NCBI GenBank assembly: GCA_025093985.1 | Contig: JACAAK010000001.1 | Span: 3,410,001 to 3,474,000, forward strand | Source: Calvatia gigantea | Taxonomy: Eukaryota; Basidiomycota; Agaricomycetes; Agaricales; Lycoperdaceae | Length of the DNA: 64,000 nt | Direction: 5' to 3' | In this document: piece after piece, positions 30,242 through 43,361 of the stretch | Layout of the letters: each line of letters starts with the position of its first letter | How positions within the stretch are numbered: position 1 is the stretch's first letter | Position numbers and translations under genes: made by a program | Notes under the pieces: model-generated | The model's input: the letters and a program-made list of their open reading frames with translations, nothing else | What the model was told of the DNA's origin: nothing | Database searches by the model: none

Positions 30242-33200
30242 TTAACGTTTCATCGATCGAGCGGTTTTATCCCATGCTTCAATATCGGAGCCGAAAATCA
30301 GTCCTAACTCAGGGCGGAAGAGATTGATTTTGGTTACGCCAAGATTCTTCATAAAGATATCGGCGGGATTGTCTTGCGAAGACACATCACCAATAACAAT
30401 AATACCCTCCTCAACTAATTCTTGCACATAGTGGTAATGAATATCCATGTGCTTTGATCGTTTTTCAACAATGGGATTTTCAGTCCAAAATTTGGACCCA
30501 TCGTTGTCACCGTAGAGAATAGGAGTTGGGTGCTCAATCTTGAGCTCCTCCAGAAGCTGTGACAGCCATTTCACTTGTCGTGAAGCGTCAGACAGTTCTT
30601 TATATTCCGCCTCAGTGGACGATAATGAAACCGTCTTTTGTCGCCGCGAAGTCCAGGTGACAGCACCGGATGTGATCATACAAACATTTCCCGATACAGA
30701 TCGGCGGGTTTCTGTATCTTGAGCCCAATCCGAGTCACTGAGGCATTCCAACGTCACCGTCGGTTTCCCAGTATCGCCTTCGTATTTCAATGCATAGTTC
30801 CTTGTCATAGACAAGTACTTCAATACATGAATTCCAACGTGATAGTGCTCGGGTGTGGGGTTAGCGGCATGTTGTGCCAGCTTAACTATGGCAAAGGCTA
30901 TGTCGGGCCTAGTACCGATCATCAAGTACATTAAAGATCCAACCAATTGTTGGTACTTTTGATGGAAGGGGCTAGATGCAGTGTCCTTGTTCGTCATGAA
31001 CTGGAAGCCGGCGGGTAATGGTGTTTTAGCCGCGGCAGACTGCGGAACCTGGAAGCGCTGCAAGATCTTATCCAGGTATTTCACCTGTTGAATGAAGATT
31101 TGACGCTTGGAGCGATTCCTCGAGATTTTCATCCCAAGAAATTCTTTACAGGGACCATGGTCTCTGCATTCCCACTTTTTCATGAACTTTCCCTTCAACT
31201 CTTTGAGGAGGGGGGAGTCTTTCTTTCCCAAGAAATTCACGTCATCAACGTAAACAATGGCTACTACAAGCTCTTTTGTCTTCGGATGTCTGTGAAAATA
31301 TACAGCGTAGTCAGATTTGCAGCGGGTAAATCCCAGCTCAATCATAGATTGATGCAATTCTTTCCACCACTGGCGACCGGCTTGTTTAAGGCCGTAAATT
31401 GCTCTCTTCAGTCTCCATACCTTCCCTTCCTGCACGGGAAGTCAAAACCCTTTGGGCTGTTCCATGTATATCTCCTCATCCAGTTTGCCATATAGATAGG
31501 CTGTTTTTACATCAACGCTATGCATATCCCAATCATGGATTGTGGTGAGTGCGAAGCTTACGCGCGCAAACTCGTAGCGGACAACTGGTGAGAAAAGCTC
31601 GTTGTAGTCGATGCCTTCAATTTGCGAGAACCCTTTCACAACTAGGCGAGCTCGCAGCCGGCCGTCAGACTTTTCGAGAAATACCCAACGGTTTTTAACC
31701 GTCCTCCTTCCTTTTGGAAGATCTACCAGTTCGTAAACTCCTCGTTTTTTCAATGTATCGAGTTCCTCGATACACACAGCAGGAAGCTTAAGCATGTCAC
31801 GGAAAGTTTCAGGCTCTCCGTGTGCGGTATTATGTACCATCTGTATCAAGAAATCGATCAGTTTTACTCCTCCCTCAGCGACAAGCCTTTCAATGTCCAT
31901 ATCATTTACATCATGAGATGTTGAATCATTGTTTTCAGGCATGGGCGGCAGTTCCGGATGTGGAGGGAGCTGAAATGGAAGCATATCAAAGGGTTGTGGC
32001 GGGTACCGCTCAGCACGAACTCTTTGCCTTACATATTCAGGATGGTTAGTCCTTGCTCTTCGCTCACGAATTATCTCATCCGAAGGGGCATTGGTGTGTA
32101 CGCGCTGCCTTTGCCTCTGCTGCTCTTGTCGGTGAGTCCGATCTATTTCTCTTTCAATCGAAATTGGACGTCTATTCTCTCCGTATGTATTACCTGGTCT
32201 GACAGGAGGCCTGCCTTGTCGTTCAGAACGACATGGCTCTACCTGATCAGAACCAACAGCACGACGTTTGGGAACAGGGATTGGGAATTCCTCGTTCTCG
32301 GTATCCCATACATCTCTGTCCACATGCCAATTATCACGTAAATCAGGCTCCTCCTCAACGGTCGTTCCACGCGAAGGTGGCGACTCAGGTGGGGGAACCC
32401 AAGGTGGCGTATTGCCAGGTGATGGCTGTCGTGAATTAATGTTGTCTGGTGGAGTAGAATCTCGCCGGGGTAAAGGAGGTGTAGGCAGAGAATATTTCAG
32501 TTTAAATGGTGGAGAAACCGGAGGTAACGATACTGGATGATCAGGTGGAGGTGGAACAATTCCAGCGTCATCCGAAGATGGCGGAATAGGTGGTCCATTC
32601 TCTAATCCTGGTCTAGGCAGGTTTCTCTCTCCTCCATGATTAGGCCAGTTACTGCTATCCGGCACTGAATTGGGGCATTTGGGAAAATATCCCTCATCGA
32701 ATAAGGCATTTGGTGATATAAAGATCACGTTGCCTGTCGTGTGCCGCATAAAGATGTAGTTTTTGCTACCTTTATATCCAAGAAAGATCATAATCTCGGA
32801 TTTTGCGGACAATTTGTTTGGGCAGATCTCATCAGGTAGATATGCATACGCGCCGCATCCAAACACATGAATATGGGACAAATTTGGTTTTTCCCTCGAA
32901 TAACACTCAAAAAGTGTCTTCCACTGCAGACGCTGGACTGGTGTGCAATTATATAAATGCACTGCTGTGTTCAACGCAAATTCCCACCATGAGTCAGGTA
33001 GACAAGCCTGTAGCCTTATAGCTTGGGCTTTCTCATGTAGGGTGCGGTTCAGTCGCTCTGCTCTCCCGTTTTGCTGATGTGCATAGGGGGCAGTGGTCTC
33101 GTGGGTAATTCCACGCGCTGCGAGTCCTGCCAATAACCTTTCATTGACATATTCTCCTCTATTATCGGTGCGAAGTCGTTTGACTCGCATTCCGGAGAGG

Positions 33201-33349
33201 TTCTCTAATGCACTGATCAGCTGAATAAGCTTCTCAGAAGCCTCAGACTTCTTTCGAAGGAGGACTATATGTGCGTGAGAAGAAAAGTCATTGAGGAACG
33301 TCATTGCCCATTTATATTTATGGTAACTAATGACGGGCAGTTCCAGCAA
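30242..33349 (-). pseudogene. E4 pol: integrase, reverse transcriptase, RNase H
   Basis: From 33349: the integrase core continues ('RTDNRGEYVNERL', with Gly to Arg in the conserved NGG; 'HQQNGRAERLNR'), then a Pro-rich spacer, RT ('NRWVFLEKSDG', 'AIVYVDDVNFLGKK') and RNase H ('SSTEAEYKELSDAS', 'NPADIFMKNLG'). TGA 31442-31444 sits where E2 and E3 have CGA. Compared with E2, about nine residues are missing before 'CIEELDTLKKRG'. The final stop is 30242-30244. Confidence 0.9.
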
Positions 33350-35100
33350 GTCTGAGTGACATAGCTCAAAGACTGTGGTGGCTCACTTGGGATTAATCGG
33401 GAAGGGGTTATTATGCATTTTCCCCTTGGCACAGCCGTCGCAAATGCCTTTCTGAGTAGATGGTGCGGGAATTGATGCGATGCCCTCTACGTGCTTTGGA
33501 AGCTCGGAGAGCGTGCGATCCGAAGGGTGTCCCATTCAATGATGCCAATCAGTATAATCAAGTTGGCGTAAAGTCAACGCGACTGGTTGCTCCTTGCTAT
33601 TTTGCAAGACATACGTGTGCACCATATGTACGTTGTTTTTAAACAAACGATGAGGCCAGGCGGTCAATACAGCTTGTCCTGATTTATCACGGATGGTGGT
33701 CCCTTTAACGGTTGCCTCTAGGACATAGCCGTTCCTAAGAATCTGGCCTGAGGACATTAACCGTTCTGTGATTTCTTTAATGTAAAAGACCAGTGCAATA
33801 CTTGAAGTAGCGCTCTTGGACTTTCCCTTGTCTGTCACGTCATGCTGGAAAATCACAGACCCTCGTCCTGTCATTTCATAAATCCGGTTGCCAGCAGCTT
33901 GTATAAGCCCGAAATGGCCCATCTTAACCTCTGCAAAATCAGAGAGATAACCGGTGACATGGTATGATGCTCCAGAATCAAGGAGCCAGTCTGCGTTATT
34001 CACAGAGTGTTTATTCCCTTCTTCTCTACACTTTTGGCACTGAGACAAATCACAGATGTGATATGTGATGATCTGATTAAGATCCTCGTGCTCTTCGTGG
34101 AGTTCTGACCGTAACTTGTCTGAATACTCGTGATCATTCATGGTATATGTAGCATTTATCTTACTTTCCAGCTTAGTTTCACTAGCGGAATAAGCAGAAG
34201 GGGAAGCACCTTGGGTGCGCTTCCAGCATACATTGCAGTTTATAAAGTCTGTACAGCGGTGTCTACGACGAGTCCCTACAGGAGGTGGATGACGCACTAC
34301 ATCTGCATAGGTGCCCCGCTCTCTTCGGCGGCCACCTCGTCGTCCCAACTCAACTTCGGAATCTCCAGGACGTCCCGCTCCGAGGCAGACAGTCCCTGCA
34401 TCTGTATCGTCCCATCCCATCCGTTGATGGGGCTGTACGTCATCCTCTGCATCAGAACAAGAATAGTAGTCAGTAGAAGGTACTGACCCGCACCCTCTGT
34501 CGGAACCATAGTCGGTGTCCGAGTTGTTGTCATCTAAGACCGACTCGAGGACTGACTTGATCTTCTTCGGTGCCTGCTTCTTTTTGAGCGGCTTGGGCTT
34601 CTTGATAATCGCCGGCCTGTTGTACACTGGTGCCAGCCACACGATTGCATCTTCCTCCCTTGTGACAGTGGATGGAGTAGACTCTACATCCATTTCGTCA
34701 AACCACTTCCACATCTCCTCCGAACTCTCGCCCGACGAAGAAGTTGCCTTGAGACGTTCGTCCCACTTCTTCAGTGCGGTAACCTTAGCTTTCACTGAAG
34801 GTTTGCGACAGGTTTTGGGCTCAGGCGCAGTGATGCGCGACACGAGCGGAGTGGCATTGCTGCCAGTGGCGGTGGAGCTAGATGCAATGGGAGGTGTCTT
34901 GGCTCGACGCGTTGCTTCTACAAGGGAACGAGTGGATGGTGGCGGTACAGTTTGTGCCTGCGACACGAAATCCACGTCCTGGATATAGCCGGAGGTGGTG
35001 GCAGCGTTGCCTTGCGTACCTCCCTCCTTTCCCTTTCCTTTTCCTTTTCCTCGGGGGCGCCATCGGCATTTCTTCTTGCCATCGCCTTCTCCTCCAGATG

Positions 35101-35131
<31 letters not shown>

Positions 35132-35239
35132 GGGCTGCTGCTGGGGTTTTTTAGACCCCGAAGGCTGCTGCTTCCCTTGCTGCTGGCGCTGCTGCTGCTG
35201 CTGCTGCTGCCCACCTCCCTGTCATGGAGTGAAGCGCGC
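33350..35239 (-). pseudogene. E4 gag C-terminus, protease and integrase N-terminus
   Basis: Gln-rich tract (35100-35215), basic 'KGKGKGG', 'DVDFVSQAQTVPPPSTRSL', Cys motifs 'CTDFINCNVC' and 'CDLSQCQKCREEGNKH', protease 'WLLDSGASYHVTG' and integrase zinc region 'CDGCAKGKMHNN'. Stops: TGA 35222-35224, 33536-33538 and 33383-33385, each CGA in E2. Confidence 0.88.
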
Positions 35240-35793
35240 TCATTGTGCGTGGGCAGTCTGGTTGGAGGCGTAAGCGGCTATAATGCCGCTTCGGGCCTTG
35301 TCCCACGTCAGCTCGTGGAGCGACGTGTTCGAGGTGAGGAGTGTCTGAGCTATGTGGCTCAAAGACGGGTGGAGGGAGTGGAGGAGGATCATCGTCTCGA
35401 TCTCCAGGGTGATGCCACTATCCATGGCGTCAAGCTGCCCGAAAATCTGCTGGAGCTCGCTCATCTTGAGTGAGGGATCACCACCGAGGGGGAGCTCAAA
35501 TGTTATTGCGCGAATGAACTCGTTATAGACCTGAGCTGGTCCAGGAAGGCCGTATTGGCCCTGCAACTGAGACCAGAGTGAACGAGTATCCCGGGCGGAA
35601 TGCTTTAACATGCTGTTGGGGAGAGTTGCCTCTATCAACCCAAGAGCACGCATCCGGAGGTTGTTGGCCATTCCAACACTGCGGCACTCCTCAGCAGTCG
35701 CAGGAATTGGAGTTCCTGGTCATGCGGGATGTGCCGGCGAAGTGCTAGAAGCCGGGACTGCAGGGTGCTCAGGCCCATAAGCCTGCTCGTATT
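35240..35793 (-). pseudogene. E4 gag, part 3' of the E5 insertion
   Basis: 'EQAYGPEHPAVPAS' through 'LRMRALGLIEATLPNSMLKH' to 'DKARSGIIAAYASNQTAHAQ'. Stops: TGA 35720-35722 and 35240-35242, both CGA in E2. It resumes from 42564-42766 across E5. Confidence 0.88.
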
Positions 35794-36349
35794 TGTTGAA
35801 TCTCGCCCCATACCACTATGTTGGTTCAGTCTATTTATAGCTGAAACGGGGTTCGAGTATTTCACCTTCAGAGGGTCGATAATAACAGACCATCACGGAC
35901 TATGTACGCAGTAGTTGTACCGCCCTTCTGGTAGTCGGTTATACCCTCCGCATGGAACATTCTAGTACATGCATCGTACATAGTATGCTCTACTTATGCT
36001 ACTGGTAGTTAGACCTCACCCATATAAGGGTTTAGAGTGCACAGACCAGGGATATTAGTATATATACCCTATGTAGCATTATAGTATGTATGCCCTTTGG
36101 TTACGCCTTTTAGGTAGGCCTTCGGGCTAAGACACTATGTCTTCTCACCTCTATGCTAGCTTCTCTAAGCATCGCTTCCCTTCTCCTCTAGACTCTCTGA
36201 GTACGCTGGTATAAGCAGGACTATGTCCGCTACCACGCACCTCTCCTACTGGACTGTCTCCCGGATGAATACGACTACCCTCCACTGCTGACGCCTACAC
36301 GCTTAGGTAGTGTGAACTTATATTGGGATGTCTACTCGTTCTCTCTACA
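35794..36349 (+). repeat. E5 5' LTR (type B)
   Basis: Begins 'TGTTGAATCTCGCCCC', with TATA-like 'CTATTTATAG' about 40 bases in, and ends 'GTTCTCTCTACA' instead of the usual CAACA. Confidence 0.9.
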
Positions 36350-36362
36350 GGTTATGGGCCCC
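36350..36362 (+). promoter_or_regulatory. E5 primer binding site
   Basis: 'GGTTATGGGCCCC' directly after the 5' LTR. Confidence 0.8.
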
Positions 36363-39300
36363 AACCGCCGCTCACTCGAACCGCGTTAGCAACGCTGGTA
36401 GAGTTTGAGGAGGCTACGGTCGCTTTCAACCTGGGAGACAGTGGTACCTTTGGTCCACTTGATACCCTGTCTGACCCATGTTGTGAACGCGAGCACCATG
36501 CACAGCAGTCCTACATGATACTGACACGTTGTTATCCATTCTTGGTTTTTGATCTGGCAAACCGTCATCTCTGGTCTGGTTCAACCGCTTTAGGTCCGCT
36601 CCCCATTCTGGGTTGCAGCAGAACTGTTCCGCTCTGGTTGCTCCACCTCTGTTCTGGTATTCTCTCTCTGATCGATGACGATGCTTTGGGCTTTCTGGGA
36701 TTCTCTTCAGATCCGCCTCAGTAATTTACTATATAATGTATCATCTACGCTGAGCATTACGCTCTGCTTTGCTGGTTAATTAGCTGGTCTTCGTGACCGC
36801 AATAAAAACCGCAGTGTCAGGCAAATTATAAGCCTTGTGTTCTTGTGTTTCAAGTCGATTGGGCAAGTCCCGCCTTGAGTAGAATAACACACCACGAGCA
36901 TATACCTGAGCTATTTGACTCACTTAAGCTGGCAGCCATAAGCTGCTAAGGCCCGCTTAATCAAATAAAGCTGGGATATAGAAAATATCTTAGAGAAGTC
37001 CGCCGTTTGTTCCTTCACTTCAGGCTTCAACGCTTTAACCCTTCTATGTCTATTCGACTACCGCTTTACTCTTTCTACGGATAGCTCATGCGCATTAAGT
37101 GCTTTATGCCACGCTAAGGCAGTGGGCCGCCACACTTGCAGCGCTTAAGCTGGTATGGTAGACAGCAGCCGCAAGGCTTGCAGCACCAATAAAACCATGG
37201 CACTGCGCCAATAGCAGCAGCACTTGCAGCATTCGCAAAGATATCCAAAGAAGATAGCAAGGAGAAGAACGCTAATCGTGTCCTTGCAGCTGGGAAATAA
37301 GGGGAGAAGGATAATGAGCTGGTAATACCGCCATTATGTCGTTTCAGGAAATACTTCAGAATATAGTTCAAATATGCCGCTGGCTTGAGCGATTGCTGCC
37401 ATATACTATTTCTCTTATAGAGGAGCTGTGTTGCTTTATATCGCGCCCTGCTTCTAGCATCAACGTTACTTCACTTGTGTTAAGTGCATGTCCACGTGCC
37501 CAAGTTTGAAGACCTGTTTTAAGTCAGAGCATGGATGAGCACATTAAAATGCTTTGTCCGCCAACTACAGGAATACAATGATAGCTTTAAGGAAGTTTGA
37601 CTTTATGGAAGTCGCCGTCCATAATTAGGACTCGAGCGCACCATTTAGCAACTATAATTGAGAAAGAGAATGTGTATAGCACCATACGATGCAACACGCC
37701 GACGAATTTCTTAAGAAATCCTTTAGACTGCTCTTTACGGAGCTTGGCACCAGAGGAGTTCTTGTGTCGCCATCTTCAGATGTCACTGACCTTGATACCA
37801 ATGGAAGGATATATGGTAGTACTTTCGACTTCATACTCCTTGATAAATGCTATGAATAATGGTGTGCCGCGTGAGATGTAAGCGCTGGCTATAAATCCTT
37901 TTCTATGCAACAAGTGAGAAATCCTTACGGATCATATGAAGATGATAGCGGGAGCAAGATGCTCTATTCATTTGAGAAGAATATCCTTTACAGGATCTCA
38001 TAAATCGCATCATTACAAAGAAAGGAAATTACGACACGTCTAGGAATTAGCAGAATAGCTCCCAACATATAACAGTTGAGCTTCAGTACTATGTCACCAG
38101 AATTAATTCTTAGACCTCACCACTTTACATTAGGCTTGAGGCAAGAAACTGGAATCCTTCGGGAAAGACAAGTCTGAACTGCTTTTACATTCCAGCATTA
38201 GTCTACGACATTAGGGAGAAAGATTTGTAGCGCCACATTAGTGTGCGGCCGATCTATATCAAGAAAATCTTATAACGTATGTCCTCGAGTGTAATACTTT
38301 TGAGGCAATCGTTAAAGGTCACCACCTTTGCAATAAGTCATGAAGAGCTGTATTAGTTCACCCAATCTCATCGTTGTACACGAACTTGCGATTACAAGCA
38401 AGGAGATGAATGGTAGTTGAACATTACGCCTACTAGACTATATCATTTGACATCATCGAACAGAACTTCCCAAGATTATGCCTTCTCCACTCGTCTTTTA
38501 TGACTTGTCGAGATGATTGCATGATTTTATCGCCACTCTGGATTATTTCATAAGGGAAATTGCATTAGTACCTCTATCCAGAATTCTTTATACGAATATC
38601 CTCGTCCTTGAGCATAATACTCGGACTTGATGGAATTGCTAGTCGTCAATTATGACGCTACTCTATGACTTCTTATCTCATGATGATAGTTGTCCTCCTT
38701 CGAAAGAAGTTATGAGGCTCTAAGATTCATTGGAGAAACCTCTACAGTATAGCTGACAATGGCCAATGTCGCAACTGATTATGGAGGAGAGTTTGTCTAA
38801 AAAGAGAGCAATAGCAAATATTCGTGGCATGAATAACCCACTTAAAAACCTCCTACTCCCAATGCTTTTGCAACAGTTGACGTAGAGAGACTGATCCGCA
38901 CTACACTTTGAGAGCCTAAAAGCTTTATGGCAATGGGAAAGTCTTACCTGTCTCAGTGGTAGTTTAAGCGTTGACTAGAGCATAACGTGCCAGTCCAAGC
39001 GTTTATAGTGGAAGACACTTAATCGTGTAAATCAAGGGATAAACCATTAATTTGGTTCTGTACTGTGGGTTTGGCTTTGCGGCACATCAGTTAACGTGAT
39101 GACCGCCCAAACATGATCGCTTATTCAAGATGTAACATACCTCGATCATTTGATCAACGAGAACTTTCAAGTTCAAGCGGCACACAGAAAGGCTTAACAT
39201 TCTACGAACAATCCATATTTGGATGCCTTACTTGATGAGGGAATATACCCTTAAATGTCATGATTCAGTAACTGGATAGCAGTAAAACCAGTTCATTTGC

Positions 39301-41982
39301 AAAGAAGAGAGCAAAACCTGCACGAAGCAAGAAGTTGCTACATTTCTTTATCCGCCATCTTTAGATGTCACAGGATATATTCCATTACATTCCACAATCA
39401 CCTCCTGGTTCCTTTCCATTTCCATTCGAGAAATCTCCGCCCACCATATCCTATGTCTTACACTGACATATTCGCCAATTTGATGCAGAATATGCGCATC
39501 CTCTAAAGGATATCTACCGCTTTTGACATACCACACTTCTGTGTCGCCACTTATGTGGTACGACCGTTGTGGAGGAGTTATAGAATAAAATGCTGGTTGA
39601 TATGCATTACACAATTGAACCTGATTAGGATAGACCGCACTGTTCATTACGCGGGTCACCTACAGGAAGACTATAATGGATTAGGTGTTTAATTTCAAAG
39701 AAGAACTCGTTTGGACTCACCGACTAGAGTTGGACAAGCATAAGACTTGCTACGCGTTCATGCTAGCGTCTACCAGAAAAGCACAACAGCTCGGATATAT
39801 CATCCTAAAAATATGTGATGGTTACACCTCCATATGAGCTTTCACCTCGCATAGCTTAACAAACTTGCGAGAAAATTCTTTTATTTCTGGAATTGCATCG
39901 ATAATGATCCGCCATTGACAATGCGTGTTGACATTTAAATCGAAAAACACTTGTCGCTGAGGGAGGAGTACAGTAAAACAAGTTCTTAATCGCTGGTGAA
40001 TAACCGCATACGATTAAAGCTTTTAATGGCTACACTTTGCCGGTCCGTCTTAATTGATGTGCGCCACAGTGGTTCATAACATGATAAACACTCTCTGAGC
40101 CCTGAAAAGCGAGATGATTGAGTAACATGTGTTAGGAAACTTAACATGCTGAAAAGCATGGAGGAGAACAACGGATACAGTATTCTTACTCCAAATCTGA
40201 TGACCGCCTTATCCTGCACTTCACAGCAAAGGAACTTCATTAAGTTGAAGGCATCGCTTTTGTGATTCAATTCTCCAGTTATCTGCGCATGTGAGATATG
40301 CTTAGCGTTGATAACAAAACTGCATTTGCAGACTAGATGAGAAGATACACTGGAATAATCTGACGGGCTTCGGCTTACCAGATAAGAAGAGAGTTTGAAT
40401 GACACCAGACGAGCACTAAAGGTGTTACGTGGAAGGAATCTTTAATCCTTGATCGAGCTGGATTTCAATCCGCCTTCATGCGATTATGCTGGATTTTATC
40501 CGCATTTTCCAAGACCACTTCATCGACCTCACTTTGATAATAAAGTCTAACGGCCTTGCAACTAGCTGGCTCGAGTGACTGCCGCAACATGATACCGATT
40601 CCTACATCATCACGAGCCCTCCTCTTCGGAGTTGACGGGGAAAACACAAAGGATATGATATTCCTTTCCACCTTCATACGAAGATGCTTGGATAAAAATA
40701 TTAGGTTTAGAAATATTCCTTTCTGCCATACATAGATCGCTGGAAAAATATATTCATAGGACTTTCAATTGTTCCTATCGCCTCTCACGAGTCGCTGATA
40801 AAACAACTGGGGAGTTATCCCCACCGACGTCTCAAGATGAGTGTCCTAGGCAAAAATAACATTAGGAAATTATTCCTTCCTCCTCTAATGAGTTGTAGGA
40901 GAAAATATTATAAGGTTTACGCTTTTACCTTTCCACCTCTTATGAGTTGTTGGATAAAATAAATCAGGAACATATTCCTTCATACTCGTTCAAGAGTCGA
41001 CTGTAAAAATATGGCAGGAACTTATTCCTTTCGCAAGATAAAAATAAGATAGGGTCTAACGATCCTTTCTCTCTTTCACAAGATTGAGGAAAAACTTCAT
41101 AGGTTTTGAATGTAACCTTCCGCCTCTTCGTAAGTTTACGGTAAAACATCTACATGGAATTTATCCATCCGCTTCAAATTGAGAGTCCGGAAAAATATAC
41201 AGGGTCAACTTCAAGATCCTTCCACCTCTCCGGAGTTGCATGGAAAAACAAATAAGGGACTTAATCGTTCCTCCCTCCTTTTCGGAGTTGATGGGAAATA
41301 ACAAAAAGTGTGTATGCATTCCTTGGGACTGAATCCTTAATCCGCATCGGCCGAAATGCCTTTTGCATGGAGGAAATTGCATGAGACCACTTCCATTTGC
41401 GAATCCATTAATTTGGAATTTGTTTGAGTTAAATCAGAACAAGGCTTGTAGCATTATTGCTTCGCCGGCTCAAGTGACTGCCACGGCCGATTGATCTACA
41501 TAACCGCAAAGTGACGGCCTTGGTTACACTGGCTTAATACTGCCACTTTCCTGATCTCACAATAATCGCACGCTGAATAAGCAAAAATGGTTTTTGTATT
41601 TTGCACCTACGTAGAAAAACAGATTTGTTGAACGCCTCGAAAGAATTGCTGTTTACAATTTCTGGAGGAGCCTCTTTAGGCTTTCCTACTCCTTACTCTT
41701 AGATGAAAGTCGCAGCGAGTTAGTCGCGGGAGTTTAAAAGTTGAGTTAAAGGATATTTGATAGCTCAAAGCAATTGTCGTTGCGTCCTTTATGGCCATCA
41801 TAGCAAACGCTAGCATTAATTCCTCTCCGCTACAGGAATGCTTTTCCAATCTTCAAAAAGCTGGTTAATTCCGCATGATCGTTGATGACTCCGACATTTG
41901 ACGTTCGGCACTGCCGCTCTTTTGTTGAAGATTCCAATATCTAAGTCTGGTTTCAATACTGCTAGATTATTGAAGTGTTAAT
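36363..41982 (+). other. E5 interior: leader, decayed pol, hairpin array
   Basis: 36363-36730 is the leader, with a 134-codon frame that matches the leader, not gag. 36730-41982 is the E6-type decayed interior. The hairpin array counterpart lies at about 40610-41250. 'GCAGTC' and 'GAGCCAGC' type motifs recur near 37390, 40560 and 41480. No gene is supported. Confidence 0.7.
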
Positions 41983-42007
41983 CTTCCCCCCTTCAAGTGA
42001 GGAGGAG

Positions 42008-42563
42008 TGTTGAATCTTGCCCCGTACCACTACGTTGGTTCAGTCTATTTATAGCTGAAACGGGGTTCGAGTATTTCACCTTCAGAGGGTCGATAATAAC
42101 GGACCATCACGGACTACGTACGCAGTAGTTGTACTGCCCTTCTGGTAGTCGGTTATACCCTCCGCATGGAACCTTCTAGTACATGCATTGTACATAGTAT
42201 GCTCTACTTATGCTACTGGTAGTTAGACCTCACCCGTATAAGGGTTTAGAGTGCACAGACCAGGGATATTAGTATATATACCCTATGTAGCATTATAGTA
42301 TGTATGCCCTTTGGCTACGCCTTTTAGGTAGGCCTTCGGGCTAAGACACTATGTCTTCTCACCTCTATGCTAGCTTCTCTAAGCATCGCTTCCCTTCTCC
42401 TCTAGACTCTCTGAGTACGCTGGTATAAGCAGGACTATGTCCGCTACCACGCACCTCTCCTACTGGACCATCTCCCGGATGAATACGACTATCCTCCACC
42501 GCTGACGCCTACACGCTTAGGTAGTGTGAACTTATATTGGGATGTCTACTCGTTCTCTCTACA
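42008..42563 (+). repeat. E5 3' LTR (type B)
   Basis: 556 bp, same length as the 5' LTR and differing by scattered substitutions. GTATT follows at 42564-42568. Confidence 0.9.
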
Positions 42564-42776
42564 GTATTGGACTGGTTCGTCCAGTGCTCCAGAGAAATCC
42601 CATCCGGTCCAGGAGCAGTCGTTTAAGGAAATGCACATAAGTGCAGACCGAAGGCGAAGCGACCAGATGGTGTAGTTACCTGTCCCAGTAAGGACGGGAA
42701 GCTGTCCGCTAGGGGTTTGAACAAAGCCCGGCGGAGCAGAGGCCAGTTTAGACATATCTAAGAATGGGGTAAACAC
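42564..42776 (-). pseudogene. E4 gag N-terminus, part 5' of the E5 insertion
   Basis: Frame from 42776, preferred ATG 'MSKLASAPPGFVQTPSGQLP', through 'NYTIWSLRLRSALMCISL' to 'ALDEPVQY', where E5 interrupts. No stop occurs in this piece. Confidence 0.88.
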
Positions 42777-42940
42777 GCGTTAGCATCATGTAGGACTGCA
42801 GTGCGTGATGTACACGTCGCAACATGGGGCAGACTCAGGGATCAAATGGACCAAAGGGCCACCGTCTCCCAGGTTGCGTACGACCGTAGCCTCCTACACT
42901 CTACCAGCGTTGCAAAGCGCGGTTGGAGTGAGCAGTGGTC

Positions 42941-42953
42941 GGGGCCCATAACC
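42941..42953 (-). promoter_or_regulatory. E4 primer binding site
   Basis: Minus-strand 'GGTTATGGGCCCC' next to the 5' LTR. Confidence 0.8.
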
Positions 42954-43361
42954 TGTTAAGACGAGTACACCACAATAGTTTGCACTAGTGGTGGAGGGGA
43001 GTTGTACTCACTGGGTTTGTTGAGATGTGCATTGTAGACCGTAGCTAGAGGATATCTTAGAGGAATGATGGGCAGAAGGTAGACTGGATTGTCTAAGGAA
43101 TGTACGCATACTACATAGGTCTTATATATCTAGTGTCTCTGGTCTGTGCGCCGTTCTATCTAATACAGGTGAGGTCTTATCTGCCAGTAGCATATACAGA
43201 GCATACTGCGTACATTGTTCTATTTAATAGACCATGACCAGCAACCTAGAGTGCGGTCTAGTACATTGTTTGTTATCTCTCTTCAAGAGTGAAGTACTCA
43301 AGAACCTGTTTCAGCTATAAATAGACTGAACCAACATAGTGGTACGGATCAAGATTCAACA
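42954..43361 (-). repeat. E4 5' LTR (type A)
   Basis: 408 bp, same length as the 3' LTR. TTATG follows at 43362-43366. Confidence 0.9.

Larger units (their letters stand above)
35794..42563 (+). mobile_element. E5: large non-autonomous LTR element (LARD-like)
   Basis: LTRs 35794-36349 and 42008-42563 (both 556 bp), flanked by GTATT (35789-35793, 42564-42568). Primer site 36350-36362 and polypurine tract at 41983-42007. The interior matches E6 in the opposite window orientation along its length, but lacks M1, the captured gene piece and any gag-pol frame. It was mobile despite having no coding capacity. Confidence 0.9.
29809..43361 (-). mobile_element. E4: Ty1/copia element interrupted by E5
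   Basis: LTRs 29809-30216 and 42954-43361 (both 408 bp) are flanked by TTATG (29804-29808, 43362-43366). Minus-strand gag-pol has the same order as E2. E5 (35794-42563) interrupts gag, and without it E4 is about 6.8 kb. Six in-frame stops, all TGA where E2 or E1 has CGA, and no frameshift were found. Confidence 0.92.
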
